Source: Pseudomonadota bacterium | GTDB lineage: Bacteria > Pseudomonadota > Alphaproteobacteria > Rhodobacterales > Rhodobacteraceae | Length of the DNA: 19,899 nucleotides | Reading direction: 5' to 3' | Assembly: GCA_027623875.1 (NCBI GenBank) | Contig: JAQBUS010000003.1 | Span: forward strand, 1-19,899 | Shown here: piece after piece, positions 1 through 8,131 of the stretch | Layout of the letters: every line of letters starts with the position of its first letter | How positions within the stretch are numbered: the stretch's first letter is position 1 | Program-made: the position numbers and the translations under genes | Notes under the pieces: generated by a model | What the model was told of the DNA's origin: nothing | What the model saw: only the letters and a program-made list of their open reading frames with translations | Databases searched by the model: none

Positions 1-94
1 AGTACCAAGATGCGTCAATTATACGAATATCTGGATTTTGAAGGTTGCTAGCCAACCAATCTGTTGTAACTAAAGTTCTTAAAATACTAGTCAT
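1..94 (-). CDS. sseA: 3-mercaptopyruvate sulfurtransferase, N-terminal fragment (partial, runs off the left edge)
   Basis: Only the first 31 codons are inside the window, starting at ATG 94-92 and reading toward position 1. The peptide begins MTSILRTLVTTDWLASNL and continues to IRIIDASWY. This is the N-terminus expected for SseA-type rhodanese-fold sulfurtransferases (LVST-WLA-x-L followed by a -DASWY strand), which move sulfur from 3-mercaptopyruvate to thiol or cyanide acceptors in the cytoplasm. The catalytic cysteine lies in the second rhodanese domain and is outside the window. The gene is codirectional with smpB and dapA, a neighbourhood I recall from Rhodobacterales genomes. A weak GAG-type ribosome-binding site lies about 7 bases upstream. 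Thiosulfate sulfurtransferase is the main alternative. Confidence 0.8.
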   Translation of the reverse strand, partial: MTSILRTLVTTDWLASNLQNPDIRIIDASWY

Positions 95-217
95 AAATAT
101 CTCACTGTATGTTTTAAATCGTTTATCATGAACCGTTAATATTTATTATTAAGTGATTTAATTTTTATTAATACAAACATTTTTATATAAAAAGTATCTT
201 TTAATGTTTTTAATATT
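95..217. other. AT-rich spacer between smpB and sseA
   Basis: These 123 bases are extremely AT-rich. I see no open frame of note and no GC-rich hairpin that would serve as an intrinsic terminator. Several TATAAT-like strings occur, but the base composition makes them uninformative. An sseA promoter could lie here. Confidence 0.4.
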
Positions 218-694
218 TTAAGAATGTTCCTTTAGTAATCGGGATTTTTGACGTTGCCAGTCACGTTTGGCTTCAGTAGCTCGCTTGTCAGCTAATCTCT
301 TCCCTTTTGCGACACCAATTTTTATTTTGGCTCTTCCTTTATGGTTGAAATAGATAACCAGAGGCACCAAGGTCATTCCGTCGCGCTGTGTAGCAGACCA
401 AAGTTTTGCTAGCTCGCGCTTGGAAACAAGTAACTTCCGCCTTCTTCTTTCTTCGTGATGAAACGTTCTTGCCTGTAAGTAGGGAGGTATGTAGCAGTTT
501 ACCAGCCATAACTCGCCATTCTCTACACTTGCGTAGCTTTCTCCTAATTGAGTTTGACCTGTTCTCAGGCTCTTAACTTCGGAGCCTTCGAGTAAAATGC
601 CACATTCAATATCTTCTTCTATTGCATAATCGTAACGCGCCCGACGATTTTCAGCTATAATTTTATAGTTCACTGTTTCTGTGTTTTTCACCAT
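218..694 (-). CDS. smpB: SsrA-binding protein SmpB (trans-translation)
   Basis: A 158-residue protein of the usual SmpB length. SmpB binds the tRNA-like part of tmRNA and brings it to ribosomes stalled on mRNAs without a stop codon. The family core is clear: the segment IECGILLEGSEVKSLRTGQ near residues 30-48 matches the oligonucleotide-binding beta barrel with its conserved E-V-K-S-LR. The C-terminus KGKRLADKRATEAKRDWQRQ, ending in KSRLLKEHS, is the basic tail that folds in the ribosomal decoding site. ATG 694 is used because an in-frame stop lies 18 codons upstream and no other start intervenes. dapA lies 80-odd bases upstream on the same strand and sseA lies downstream. No tmRNA gene (ssrA) is seen in the window. 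Confidence 0.95.
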   Translation of the reverse strand: MVKNTETVNYKIIAENRRARYDYAIEEDIECGILLEGSEVKSLRTGQTQLGESYASVENGELWLVNCYIPPYLQARTFHHEERRRRKLLVSKRELAKLWSATQRDGMTLVPLVIYFNHKGRAKIKIGVAKGKRLADKRATEAKRDWQRQKSRLLKEHS

Positions 695-774
695 GATCCA
701 GATACGGTTGCTTTAGTAAACTTCTCCATTAGGAAATCCTAAAAAACATTTTTATGATTTAACATTAATCTATT

Positions 775-1641
775 CTAAAGGCCTGCATGCTTAACGGCGC
801 TTGCAATCATTGATTTTGTTTCTGCTTTCAGTTCTGAAAGAGGTAATCTGACTTCATCAGAACACATACCTAAAATTGATAAACCATATTTTGCACCCGC
901 CACACCTGGCTCAGTAAAAATTGCTTTATGTAGTGGCATAAGTAAGTCCTGGTATTCTAGGGCTTTCTTATAGTCTCCGGCTAATGTCGCCGCTTGCATG
1001 AGGCTACAGAGTTTTGGTGCTACATTTCCTGTTACACTTATACAGCCGATACCGCCCTGGGCATTAAAGCCGATAGCTGAGGCATCCTCTCCCGATAATT
1101 GTATGAAATCTGTTCCACATGTAATTCTCTGGAGCGAAACTCTTGCTACGTCACCAGTGGCGTCCTTTACTCCGACTATATTTTTTAATTGAGAAAGTCT
1201 CCCCATAGTTTCAGCTGTCATGTCAACTATAGAACGAGAGGGAATATTATATATGATAATTGGCAGATCACAGTTTGCTGCTTCTGTAAAATGCAGAAAC
1301 AATCCTTCCTGGGTCGGTTTATTATAGTAAGGTGTAACAACTAAAGCTGCACTAGCACCCGCCTTTTTAGCGTGCTTTACCAACCTAATTGTCTCTGATG
1401 TATTATTTGATCCAGCTCCGGCTATTATTGGAATTCGTCCTGCAGCTTTTTGAACTACGCAATCTACGACAGCATCATGTTCTTCATGACTTAAGGTAGG
1501 GCTTTCTCCTGTGGTTCCGACTGGCACAAGGCCATTAGAACCCTGGTCAATATGCCACTCTACCAATTGTTTAATAGCATCAAAGTCTACAGCGCCGCCT
1601 TTCATGGGGGTAACCAGTGCGGGGAGTGATCCATGGAACAT
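775..1641 (-). CDS. dapA: 4-hydroxy-tetrahydrodipicolinate synthase DapA
   Basis: A TIM-barrel class I aldolase that condenses pyruvate with aspartate-semialdehyde, the committed step toward diaminopimelate (for peptidoglycan) and lysine. Visible landmarks are GTTGES at residues 42-47, YYNKP at 105-109, the catalytic tyrosine Y131 in IIYNIPSR with the substrate-binding arginine R136, and the Schiff-base lysine K159 in GVKDATGD. The 288-residue length fits the family (292 in E. coli). I place the start at ATG 1641 rather than an in-frame ATG at 1677. Only 1641 has a strong ribosome-binding site (AGGAGGA, five bases upstream), and MFHGSLPALVTPM is the normal N-terminus. The gene is divergent from slt and upstream of smpB on the same strand. 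Confidence 0.96.
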   Translation of the reverse strand: MFHGSLPALVTPMKGGAVDFDAIKQLVEWHIDQGSNGLVPVGTTGESPTLSHEEHDAVVDCVVQKAAGRIPIIAGAGSNNTSETIRLVKHAKKAGASAALVVTPYYNKPTQEGLFLHFTEAANCDLPIIIYNIPSRSIVDMTAETMGRLSQLKNIVGVKDATGDVARVSLQRITCGTDFIQLSGEDASAIGFNAQGGIGCISVTGNVAPKLCSLMQAATLAGDYKKALEYQDLLMPLHKAIFTEPGVAGAKYGLSILGMCSDEVRLPLSELKAETKSMIASAVKHAGL

Positions 1642-1646
1642 TGTAG

Positions 1647-1653
1647 TCCTCCT
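1647..1653 (-). promoter_or_regulatory. ribosome-binding site deciding the dapA start
   Basis: On the minus strand this reads AGGAGGA, five bases before ATG 1641. It is among the best Shine-Dalgarno matches in the window. It rules out the longer open frame beginning at 1677, which would place this site inside the coding region. Confidence 0.8.
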
Positions 1654-1662
1654 AAAAGTAAA

Positions 1663-1691
1663 CTTATGGTTAATCAAATAAACTTACTCAA
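1663..1691 (-). promoter_or_regulatory. candidate dapA promoter
   Basis: Read on the minus strand, TTGAGT (1691-1686) is separated by exactly 17 bases from CATAAG (1668-1663). This gives a modest sigma-70-like pair with transcription expected near 1656, just ahead of the dapA ribosome-binding site. Each hexamer has only about four consensus matches, so this is tentative. Confidence 0.28.
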
Positions 1692-1782
1692 ACCCAGCCG
1701 CAAGTGTTATTAAGCTAACCGGTAATACTTGTAGCGTAGATTATTTTGTTTAGGATGATTGTATGAAAGGGTTTCCGGTATA

Positions 1783-3738
1783 ATGATTTTTGTTTTTACA
1801 AGATTTTTATTTATTTTGAGTCTGACTTTTTTATTTGTTCCAGAAAATAGTTTAGCCCAATCGCAAAACGAACTTTTAGCAGATTCCATCAAGTCCGCGG
1901 GAAAAAAAGATTGGGAGAAGGTTAACTTTATAAAATCCACCCTGACTGATGAGATTAGTAGGGATATAGTTGATTGGTTGAGATTAAGGGGAGAGCAGGG
2001 CTCATTTGAGGAATGTTTTGACTTTTTAAACAAGAATTCTGATTGGCCTGGATTGAAATTACTTAGAAAAAGGTGTGAGAAAAACATCACCCCAACCAGT
2101 AGTTCTACGAAAATCATTGAATATTTTTCCTCGTTAAAACCACAGACAGGCTTAGGCTCTCTAAGTTTAGCAAAAGCACTAATTAGCCAGAATTTTAGAG
2201 ATGGGGGAGTAAAAGAACTGCAAAGGAGTTGGGTGCTTTATGATTTAACAAAGGAAGAGCACGATCTTTATATATCAAAACACTTGAATGAATTAACTCA
2301 ATATCATGAGGCGCGACTAGATGCGATGTTATGGAATGGCCACACATCCTCTGCAAAAAGAATGTATAATTTGGTTAATGATGGTTGGAAAAAGTTGGCG
2401 GATGCAAGGATAGCTTTACGGGAAAATAGATCAGGAGTAGATCAGTTAATTCGAGAAGTTCCAAGTGATTTAAAAAAAGATCCGGGAATGGCTTTTGAGC
2501 GTTTTCTTTGGAGACTTAAAAATAGCAAGCGGGACGGAGCTATCGACATTCTTTTGGATAGGTCTTTGTCGGTAAATCAGCTGGGTGTTCCGGAGTTTTG
2601 GGGGGACTGGAGAAGAGTTTTGGCGCGAGAAATGATGAGGGATGGTCAGACCAAAAAGGCTTATGCAATAGCCTCCAGCCATTTCCTGACAGAAAGTGCT
2701 AACTTTGCAGACTTGGAGTGGCTTTCTGGGTATTTGGCATTGAAAAAATTAGATGCCCCTGATTTAGCAGCTATTCATTTTAATAGACTTGATCAACTAG
2801 TTGGTTCTCCCATATCCATTGGGAGATCTGGTTACTGGCTTGGCTTAACTTATAAGCGGCTTGGAAATCATGAAAACTCCCAACTAGCATTTAAAAAGTC
2901 AGCAGGAGCCTTGTCTAGTTTTTACGGTCAGCTCTCTGTTCAACATATTGATGATGCAAAGCTAATTAATATGTCGGGTGGTGAAAACCCAAACGATTGG
3001 CGCCTTGGTAGGTTTTCTGAATCATCAGTATTAGAGGCTGCCAAAAGGGCAAGTACAGCTGGAAGTACATATTTAACAGAAAGGTTTTTAGTACATCTCT
3101 CAGAAAAAAGCTCAAGAGAGGAATTTATCGAATTAGCAGGGTTTGCTATGGAGTTGGGTGAAACGCATGTTGCCTTGATGATTTCGAAACAGGCAGCCCG
3201 AGAAGGTATAGTAATCTTTGACTCCTATTTTCCTGTTAGTCTACCAGATGGAGTTGTGTTTAATAATGGAGATGATGCTATACTGCCGTTATCTATAATT
3301 AGACGAGAAAGCGAGTTTGATCCGGAGGTTGTTAGTCCGGTTGGTGCTAGGGGTCTAATGCAATTGATGCCGAAGACAGGACAAGAAATGGCACAAAAAA
3401 TTGGCGTCCCTTATTCTTCAAAGCGTCTCATATTAGATCCAGAATACAATGTACGTTTAGGCGTAGCTTATCTTGAGGAGTTATTAGGCCGTTTTTCTGG
3501 TAATATTATTTTAGTTGCTGCGGCTTATAATGCTGGTCCAACTAGGCTTGATAGATGGTTGGAGCTTTTTGGGGACCCTCGCGACGCTGATATTAACGCG
3601 GTTGATTGGATTGAGTCTATACCCTACCGAGAGACCCGAAATTATGTTATGCGGATTGCTGAAAGTCTACTTCCATATGAGGCACGCTTAAATGGTAAGC
3701 TAGTTTGGAAAGACCTATATTCTATTCTTAAGGATTAA
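1783..3738 (+). CDS. slt: soluble lytic murein transglycosylase (Slt70-like), exported
   Basis: Lytic transglycosylases cleave the MurNAc-GlcNAc bond in peptidoglycan with formation of 1,6-anhydroMurNAc. This 651-residue protein has a signal peptide (hydrophobic core within residues 2-20, probable cut after SLA at 25). A long helical region similar to the Slt U-domain superhelix follows, and then a C-terminal SLT domain from about residue 495. The catalytic glutamate is E509 in RRESEFDP, followed by GLMQLMP (524-530) and AAYNAGP (580-586). These are the three signature blocks of family 1 lytic transglycosylases. I prefer ATG 1783 to the in-frame TTG at 1759 because it begins directly at the signal peptide. 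The ribosome-binding site is weak in either case. The gene diverges from dapA and ends in an 11-base convergent overlap with the transporter gene. Confidence 0.92.
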   Translation: MIFVFTRFLFILSLTFLFVPENSLAQSQNELLADSIKSAGKKDWEKVNFIKSTLTDEISRDIVDWLRLRGEQGSFEECFDFLNKNSDWPGLKLLRKRCEKNITPTSSSTKIIEYFSSLKPQTGLGSLSLAKALISQNFRDGGVKELQRSWVLYDLTKEEHDLYISKHLNELTQYHEARLDAMLWNGHTSSAKRMYNLVNDGWKKLADARIALRENRSGVDQLIREVPSDLKKDPGMAFERFLWRLKNSKRDGAIDILLDRSLSVNQLGVPEFWGDWRRVLAREMMRDGQTKKAYAIASSHFLTESANFADLEWLSGYLALKKLDAPDLAAIHFNRLDQLVGSPISIGRSGYWLGLTYKRLGNHENSQLAFKKSAGALSSFYGQLSVQHIDDAKLINMSGGENPNDWRLGRFSESSVLEAAKRASTAGSTYLTERFLVHLSEKSSREEFIELAGFAMELGETHVALMISKQAAREGIVIFDSYFPVSLPDGVVFNNGDDAILPLSIIRRESEFDPEVVSPVGARGLMQLMPKTGQEMAQKIGVPYSSKRLILDPEYNVRLGVAYLEELLGRFSGNIILVAAAYNAGPTRLDRWLELFGDPRDADINAVDWIESIPYRETRNYVMRIAESLLPYEARLNGKLVWKDLYSILKD

Positions 3739-4594
3739 GTTTTCTATTTCTGTAAAGAGTGAACAATCCAGCCGAGATCACAATGATTACGCCAATTAAT
3801 ACATTTAATATAATGGTTTCGTTGAAGAGGAGTACACCAATAGAAGTAGCAAACACTAACTGAAGGTATGCAAATGGTTGAACAACACTAGCCTCTGCAA
3901 CTTCGTAACAACGTATAAGTAAGTAGTGCCCAAACGCACCAGTTACACATAGAAGTAACATCCAGCCATAATCAGAAGTTATCATAGGCTCCCAAAACCA
4001 AATCCCTATAAATGACATGACAACGGATCCAGATACACCAGTCCAAAAAAAACTTACTGCTGCTATATCTTGGCGAGCTACAAACCTAGTTAATAAACTA
4101 TATAGTGCAAACATAAGTGCCGACATCAGAGCCCACAAAGAATATGGAGAAAATACGGTGATACCGGGTTGTAAAATGATTAAGACACCTAGAAACCCAG
4201 TGCAAATGGCTAACCATCTTCGCCAACCAACTTTCTCACCTAGGATAGGCCCGGAAAGGGCGGCTACTAACAAAGGATAACAGGCAAATATTGCATGACT
4301 TTCAACAAGACCTAGTAAGCTAAAGGCAAAAACCATTACGCAAATTTGCAAGGCAAGGAGGACCCCTCTAATAATCTGAACTAGCGGTTGCTTTGTATAG
4401 GAAGCTTTTTTAAGTCCACCAGACTTTTGAGCAGCGATAATGATCACAAACATCGCAAAAAACCAGTATCTGACCATCACAACCATCATAACATTATATT
4501 CTGATGCCAAGTGTTTTGAAATACCATCTTGCATCGCAAATACACTGGTTGTTAAAACCATCATAATTATGCCGAGGCGTGGATTATTTTGCAT
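3728..4594 (-). CDS. EamA/DMT-superfamily transporter, substrate unknown
   Basis: A 288-residue, very hydrophobic protein with about ten membrane segments arranged as two similar five-helix halves (roughly residues 6-140 and 150-283). This is the classic EamA/RhaT drug-metabolite transporter layout. The N-terminal NPRLGIIMMVLTTSVFAMQD and the G-E-x-W-RRW segment after the fourth helix are typical. Family members export or import amino acids, nucleobases and other small molecules, and the substrate cannot be read from sequence. Its ATG directly abuts the TAA of mnmD (TAAATG, no gap), which suggests cotranscription and possibly coupled translation. Its 3' end overlaps the slt stop region on the other strand. 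Confidence 0.88.
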   Translation of the reverse strand: MQNNPRLGIIMMVLTTSVFAMQDGISKHLASEYNVMMVVMVRYWFFAMFVIIIAAQKSGGLKKASYTKQPLVQIIRGVLLALQICVMVFAFSLLGLVESHAIFACYPLLVAALSGPILGEKVGWRRWLAICTGFLGVLIILQPGITVFSPYSLWALMSALMFALYSLLTRFVARQDIAAVSFFWTGVSGSVVMSFIGIWFWEPMITSDYGWMLLLCVTGAFGHYLLIRCYEVAEASVVQPFAYLQLVFATSIGVLLFNETIILNVLIGVIIVISAGLFTLYRNRKLNP

Positions 4595-5260
4595 TTAGAG
4601 TTTTATTCCCTTTGTCATGTGCCTCTTTTTTCCAAAACCGGTACTTTTTGTTACATTAAAGCCGACGTTTGTAAGATTGCGGCGTATAAACCCTGCTGAA
4701 GAATAGGTTGAGAATGTTCCAAATGGTTTGGTGTGGGTTGCTACGTCTCGCATTAAGTCCAAACCCCATAACTCTGGATTTCGAGAAGGGGCAAAGCCAT
4801 CTAAAAACCAGGCGTCCGCTTCTCCTGCCCAGTGTTTTAAAGTTTTACGAGCATCACCTACTATTATTTGTATCTCGTACTGTTCTGTTTTGATTTCAAG
4901 AGTTTCCTGCGTCCAATGGTCTAGTATTATGTCGGAATTTAGAGTCGGAAACTTTGATAAGGCTTTTGCTATCTGGTTAGCGGAAAGGGGAAAAGCCTCA
5001 AAACTTATATATTTAAGTTTCCCTTTATTATTGGAGCGAATAAATTCATTGATCGAAACCAACATATTTAAACCTGTACCAAATCCTAATTCAGCTACTT
5101 GAAATCCATCACAAAACCTCTCTGGCAGTCCATTACCGTTTAGAAAGACGTGAAGTGTTTCGTCAATCCCATTTTCGGTTGAATAGAAGGGATCGTTAAA
5201 CATTTGAGAAAAGGGCACACCATTCTCTATCCAATTAATTACTGGGGTCTGGTCGTGCAT
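4595..5260 (-). CDS. mnmD: tRNA (5-methylaminomethyl-2-thiouridine) methyltransferase, stand-alone MnmD
   Basis: A 221-residue SAM-dependent methyltransferase equal to the N-terminal half of E. coli MnmC. It would methylate nm5(s2)U34 to mnm5(s2)U34 in the tRNA wobble position. Signatures are the SAM loop ELGFGTG (57-63), the acidic E88 in SFEAFPLS, DAWFLDGFAPSRNPELW (149-165), the TYSSAGFIRR stretch (185-194) and the C-terminal GFGKKRHMTKG (208-218). The length is that of single-domain MnmD, with no FAD domain attached. A gene resembling that missing half is divergent just 57 bases away. ATG 5260 is preceded by AAGG about 10 bases upstream. The identification is confident; the exact modification made in this organism is inferred. 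Confidence 0.92.
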   Translation of the reverse strand: MHDQTPVINWIENGVPFSQMFNDPFYSTENGIDETLHVFLNGNGLPERFCDGFQVAELGFGTGLNMLVSINEFIRSNNKGKLKYISFEAFPLSANQIAKALSKFPTLNSDIILDHWTQETLEIKTEQYEIQIIVGDARKTLKHWAGEADAWFLDGFAPSRNPELWGLDLMRDVATHTKPFGTFSTYSSAGFIRRNLTNVGFNVTKSTGFGKKRHMTKGIKL

Positions 5261-5317
5261 ACGTTTGTACCTTAAGAACTACAAAACTAACAATGCTGAA
5301 AGGAAGTAAACTTGTCC

Positions 5318-6346
5318 ATGGCTGATGTTACCATCTACGGTGGAGGAATTCTGGGATTAGCTACTGCTTGGTCATGCATTAAAAAAGGTGCGCGTGTCAG
5401 AGTAATAGAAAAACTAGGAGTCGGTTATGGATCGAGTGGTAGTCCTGTTGGTGCATTAGCCCCACACACTCCAGATAATTGGAATGAGAAAAAACAGTTT
5501 CAGTTTGAGAGCCTTGCATTGGGGAAATCATATTGGGCTGAAATTGAGCGGGTTTCGGGCCTTCCGACTGGCTATGTAAAATGTGGAAGATTGCAGGCAG
5601 TTCAAGATCAGCGAACTCTACTATTGGCAAAAGCTCGAGTCGAAGGTGCAAAAAAGCGTTGGGGGGAAGAGGGAAATTGGAACCTACTTCGACATGGTGA
5701 AGTTAATGATTGGAAGCCAAGATCGAGTTTAGATTTTTTGATTTATGATACATTTAGTGCCATTATTAATCCTCGGTTCGCGTGCATCTCGCTCGCCAAA
5801 GCTATTTCTAATTTAGGGGGTGAAATTATTATCGGTGAAGCAGAACCAGTAGGAAAAGTTATTTATGCAACTGGTGCTATTGGTCTAGATGCAACTCCAG
5901 AGAAGTCTGGCAGCAAGCTAGGGACAGGTGTTAAAGGCCAGGCTATTTTGGTTAGATATAACGCGAGTGGCTTGCCACAACTTTTTGTAGATGGAATTTA
6001 TATAATCCCTCATTTAAATGGTACAGTTGCGATTGGTTCAACAAGTGAAAAAATCTTTTTAAACACCAGCAGTACTGATAGCCAATTGGAAGAATTATAC
6101 CACCGTGCAATCGATAACGTGCCACTCCTAAAACATGCTAAAATACTTTCCAGATGGGCTGGGGTTCGGGCCCGTACATCTAGTAGATCACCTATAATGG
6201 GAAGAAATCCTTTGAATCCAAGCTCTTATATTGCTAATGGCGGGTATAAGATTGGATTTAGTATGGCTCCAAAAATTGGGGAGGTTATGGCCGATTTTAT
6301 TCTGTTTGATAAAGATGAAATCCCCAAATCCTTTAAGTCCTTATAA
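5318..6346 (+). CDS. FAD-dependent oxidoreductase (DAO fold), resembles the MnmC C-terminal domain
   Basis: A 342-residue protein with an N-terminal dinucleotide-binding motif, GGGILG (8-13), and an acidic end of beta-2, E31. The following GSSGSPVGALAPHTPDNWN parallels the G-A-SG-x-x-GAL segment of the FAD half of E. coli MnmC. The C-terminal GVRARTSSRSPIMG and NGGYKIGFSMAP are the usual DAO-family FAD/substrate signatures. Next to mnmD, the simplest role is oxidative removal of carboxymethyl from cmnm5(s2)U34, giving nm5U for MnmD to methylate. Glycine or another D-amino-acid oxidase is possible. ATG 5318 matches recalled homologues, but a TTG six bases upstream (5312) has better spacing from AGGAAG at 5301-5306. 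The true start may be either. Confidence 0.8.
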   Translation: MADVTIYGGGILGLATAWSCIKKGARVRVIEKLGVGYGSSGSPVGALAPHTPDNWNEKKQFQFESLALGKSYWAEIERVSGLPTGYVKCGRLQAVQDQRTLLLAKARVEGAKKRWGEEGNWNLLRHGEVNDWKPRSSLDFLIYDTFSAIINPRFACISLAKAISNLGGEIIIGEAEPVGKVIYATGAIGLDATPEKSGSKLGTGVKGQAILVRYNASGLPQLFVDGIYIIPHLNGTVAIGSTSEKIFLNTSSTDSQLEELYHRAIDNVPLLKHAKILSRWAGVRARTSSRSPIMGRNPLNPSSYIANGGYKIGFSMAPKIGEVMADFILFDKDEIPKSFKSL

Positions 6347-6364
6347 TTTTTTTTATCTAGTTGT

Positions 6365-6393
6365 TTGAAGGCATCTTCTTTAACTTTTATTAT
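6365..6393 (+). promoter_or_regulatory. candidate sigma-70 promoter for the TPP-enzyme gene
   Basis: TTGAAG (6365-6370) and TATTAT (6388-6393) are separated by exactly 17 bases, with five of six matches in the -10 element. Transcription would begin near 6400, leaving a leader of about 60 bases before ATG 6463. The element sits in the only gap between the FAD oxidoreductase and the TPP enzyme, so the latter probably has its own promoter. Confidence 0.42.
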
Positions 6394-6462
6394 AAAGCGA
6401 TTACTGATTAAGTGATAACATAGAGATTTATTTTGAGGCTAGCTTATGAGGGATTTACGGCA

Positions 6463-8124
6463 ATGAGACATGGCGGAAAAATTTTAGTAGACCAATTGAA
6501 AATCAATGGTGTTGAGAGAGTTTTTTCAGTTCCCGGCGAGAGTTTTCTGGCTGCCCTCGATGGACTTTATGAAAGTGGTATCGAGAACATTGTGTGTCGT
6601 CATGAAGGTGGTGCAGCAATGATGGCAGAAGCAGATGCTAAGCTTACCGGACTTCCTGGTATTGTATTTGTTACTCGTGGCCCCGGTGCGACTAATGCTT
6701 CTTCCGGACTACATGTGGCGATGCAAGATAGCACCCCAATGATTGCTTTTGTGGGTCAAATTTCTTCCGAGCATAAAGATAGAGAAGCATTTCAAGAGAT
6801 TGATTATACAAGGTTCTTTTCCTCTTTAGTTAAATGGGTCGCAGAGGTAAGAGATCCTAAAAGATTACCGGAATACATTGCACGCGCATTTCAGATCAGC
6901 CAGTCGGGGAGGCCTGGACCAGTAGTTTTAGCTCTTCCTGAAGATGTCTTATCTTCGATGTCTGAGGCTATTGATCGTCCAAGAGCATCTGTTGCACGCC
7001 AGTCTTTATCAGATCATGAACTTGAGGTTATACGTCTTTCCCTAATGGAAGCTAAGCGCCCATTGGTGATTGCTGGTGGTTCTGGGTGGAGCGAGAATAC
7101 TGTAAGTGAATTAGAGAAGTTCGCAACAAATTTTAATTTACCGGTTGCTGCCACGTTTAGACGACAGCACTTAATGGATAATCGACACAACTGTTATATA
7201 GGGGACTTGGGTGTTGGTATGAACCCGCTCTTGGCCACGCTGATACAAAATTCAGACCTAATTTTAGTAGTCGGGTCGCGGTTGGGAGATATTGCTACGG
7301 GTGGTTACGAATTAATTAACCCAGCTCTTTCTGATAAAAAAATAATACATATTCATAGCGACCCCAATGAGCCCGGGCACACTTACCACTCTTTTTTCGC
7401 AGTCGCTAGTTCTACCAAAAGTGCCCTGGAGAAGCTTAGTTTTTTACCTAAACCTGAAGATATCGAATGGTCTCGTTGGACAAAAGAGGCTCGAGAAAAT
7501 TACTTAGATTGGATAGTCCCTAAAGAAACACCAGGAAATGTAAAGCTTGAGCAGGTTATAAAGTGGTTGTCCGATAATTTACCTAGCGATGCGATTGTCA
7601 CGAACGGAGCCGGAAACTATGCAGCTTTTTTGCATAGGTATTTTGTGTTTAAGGAGTATGGGACTGCTATTGGCCCAACTTCAGGTAGTATGGGGTATGG
7701 TTTTCCGGCCTCTATAGCCGCAAAACTACGTTTTCCAAATAAAACTGTGGTATGCATGGCTGGAGATGGGTGTTTTCAGATGACACTCAATGAAATGTCT
7801 ACCGCGATGCAGTATGGTGCTTCGGTTATTGTTATTGTTGTTAACAATGGTAAATACGCTACAATTCGTATGCATCAGGAACGACATTACCCTGGGCGGG
7901 TATCAGGAACTAAACTGTATAACCCTGATTTTTCTGAATTGGTAAAAGCTTATGGAGGTATTGGCTTTACTGTTAATCAAACGGATGATTTTACTGATGC
8001 CTTTAGAATGGCTGAAGCTTCCAACAAGCTTGCGGTAATAGAGCTTACTTTGGATGATGAAGTTTTATCAACGAGTCAAACAGTTACAGACGTTAGGGCT
8101 AATTCAAATAAAAAAACTGATTAA
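6463..8124 (+). CDS. thiamine pyrophosphate-dependent enzyme, acetolactate-synthase-like, substrate unknown
   Basis: A 553-residue member of the ALS/benzoylformate decarboxylase/oxalyl-CoA decarboxylase superfamily, with N-terminal pyrimidine-binding, central and C-terminal pyrophosphate-binding domains. The catalytic glutamate is E48 in CRHEGGAAMMAEA. The C-terminal GDG (434-436) is followed by NNG at 461-463, the canonical Mg-TPP motif spacing. After the motif it reads KYATIRMHQERHYPGR instead of the MVRQWQ block typical of anabolic IlvB, so I do not call it acetolactate synthase. No IlvH-type regulatory subunit gene is adjacent. ATG 6463 has GAGGGA nine bases upstream and replaces an in-frame TTG at 6433. 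It converges on cobO with a seven-base gap. The reaction is probably carboligation or decarboxylation of a 2-oxo acid, which is inference. Confidence 0.85.
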   Translation: MRHGGKILVDQLKINGVERVFSVPGESFLAALDGLYESGIENIVCRHEGGAAMMAEADAKLTGLPGIVFVTRGPGATNASSGLHVAMQDSTPMIAFVGQISSEHKDREAFQEIDYTRFFSSLVKWVAEVRDPKRLPEYIARAFQISQSGRPGPVVLALPEDVLSSMSEAIDRPRASVARQSLSDHELEVIRLSLMEAKRPLVIAGGSGWSENTVSELEKFATNFNLPVAATFRRQHLMDNRHNCYIGDLGVGMNPLLATLIQNSDLILVVGSRLGDIATGGYELINPALSDKKIIHIHSDPNEPGHTYHSFFAVASSTKSALEKLSFLPKPEDIEWSRWTKEARENYLDWIVPKETPGNVKLEQVIKWLSDNLPSDAIVTNGAGNYAAFLHRYFVFKEYGTAIGPTSGSMGYGFPASIAAKLRFPNKTVVCMAGDGCFQMTLNEMSTAMQYGASVIVIVVNNGKYATIRMHQERHYPGRVSGTKLYNPDFSELVKAYGGIGFTVNQTDDFTDAFRMAEASNKLAVIELTLDDEVLSTSQTVTDVRANSNKKTD

Positions 8125-8131
8125 TTTGACC

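Noticed and set aside
729..742. Palindrome TTAGGAAATCCTAA between dapA and smpB as a possible terminator or operator
   Set aside because: It has only five or six weak A/T-rich pairs with a tiny loop and no convincing U tract on the operon strand; it is compatible with chance in AT-rich DNA.
1642..1677. N-terminal extension of dapA (start at 1677)
   Set aside because: The strong AGGAGGA site and the conserved N-terminus both point to ATG 1641; the extension would cover the ribosome-binding site.
1710..2117. Open frame of 135 codons on the minus strand opposite the start of slt
   Set aside because: It is antisense to a well-supported exported lytic transglycosylase, and its translation has no family features.
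6347..6364. T run after the FAD oxidoreductase as an intrinsic terminator
   Set aside because: The T tract is not preceded by a stable GC-rich hairpin, only AT-rich sequence.
6463..8124. Calling the TPP enzyme IlvB (anabolic acetolactate synthase)
   Set aside because: There is no adjacent IlvH gene and the segment after the TPP motif lacks the IlvB-type MVRQWQ block, so only a family-level call is justified.
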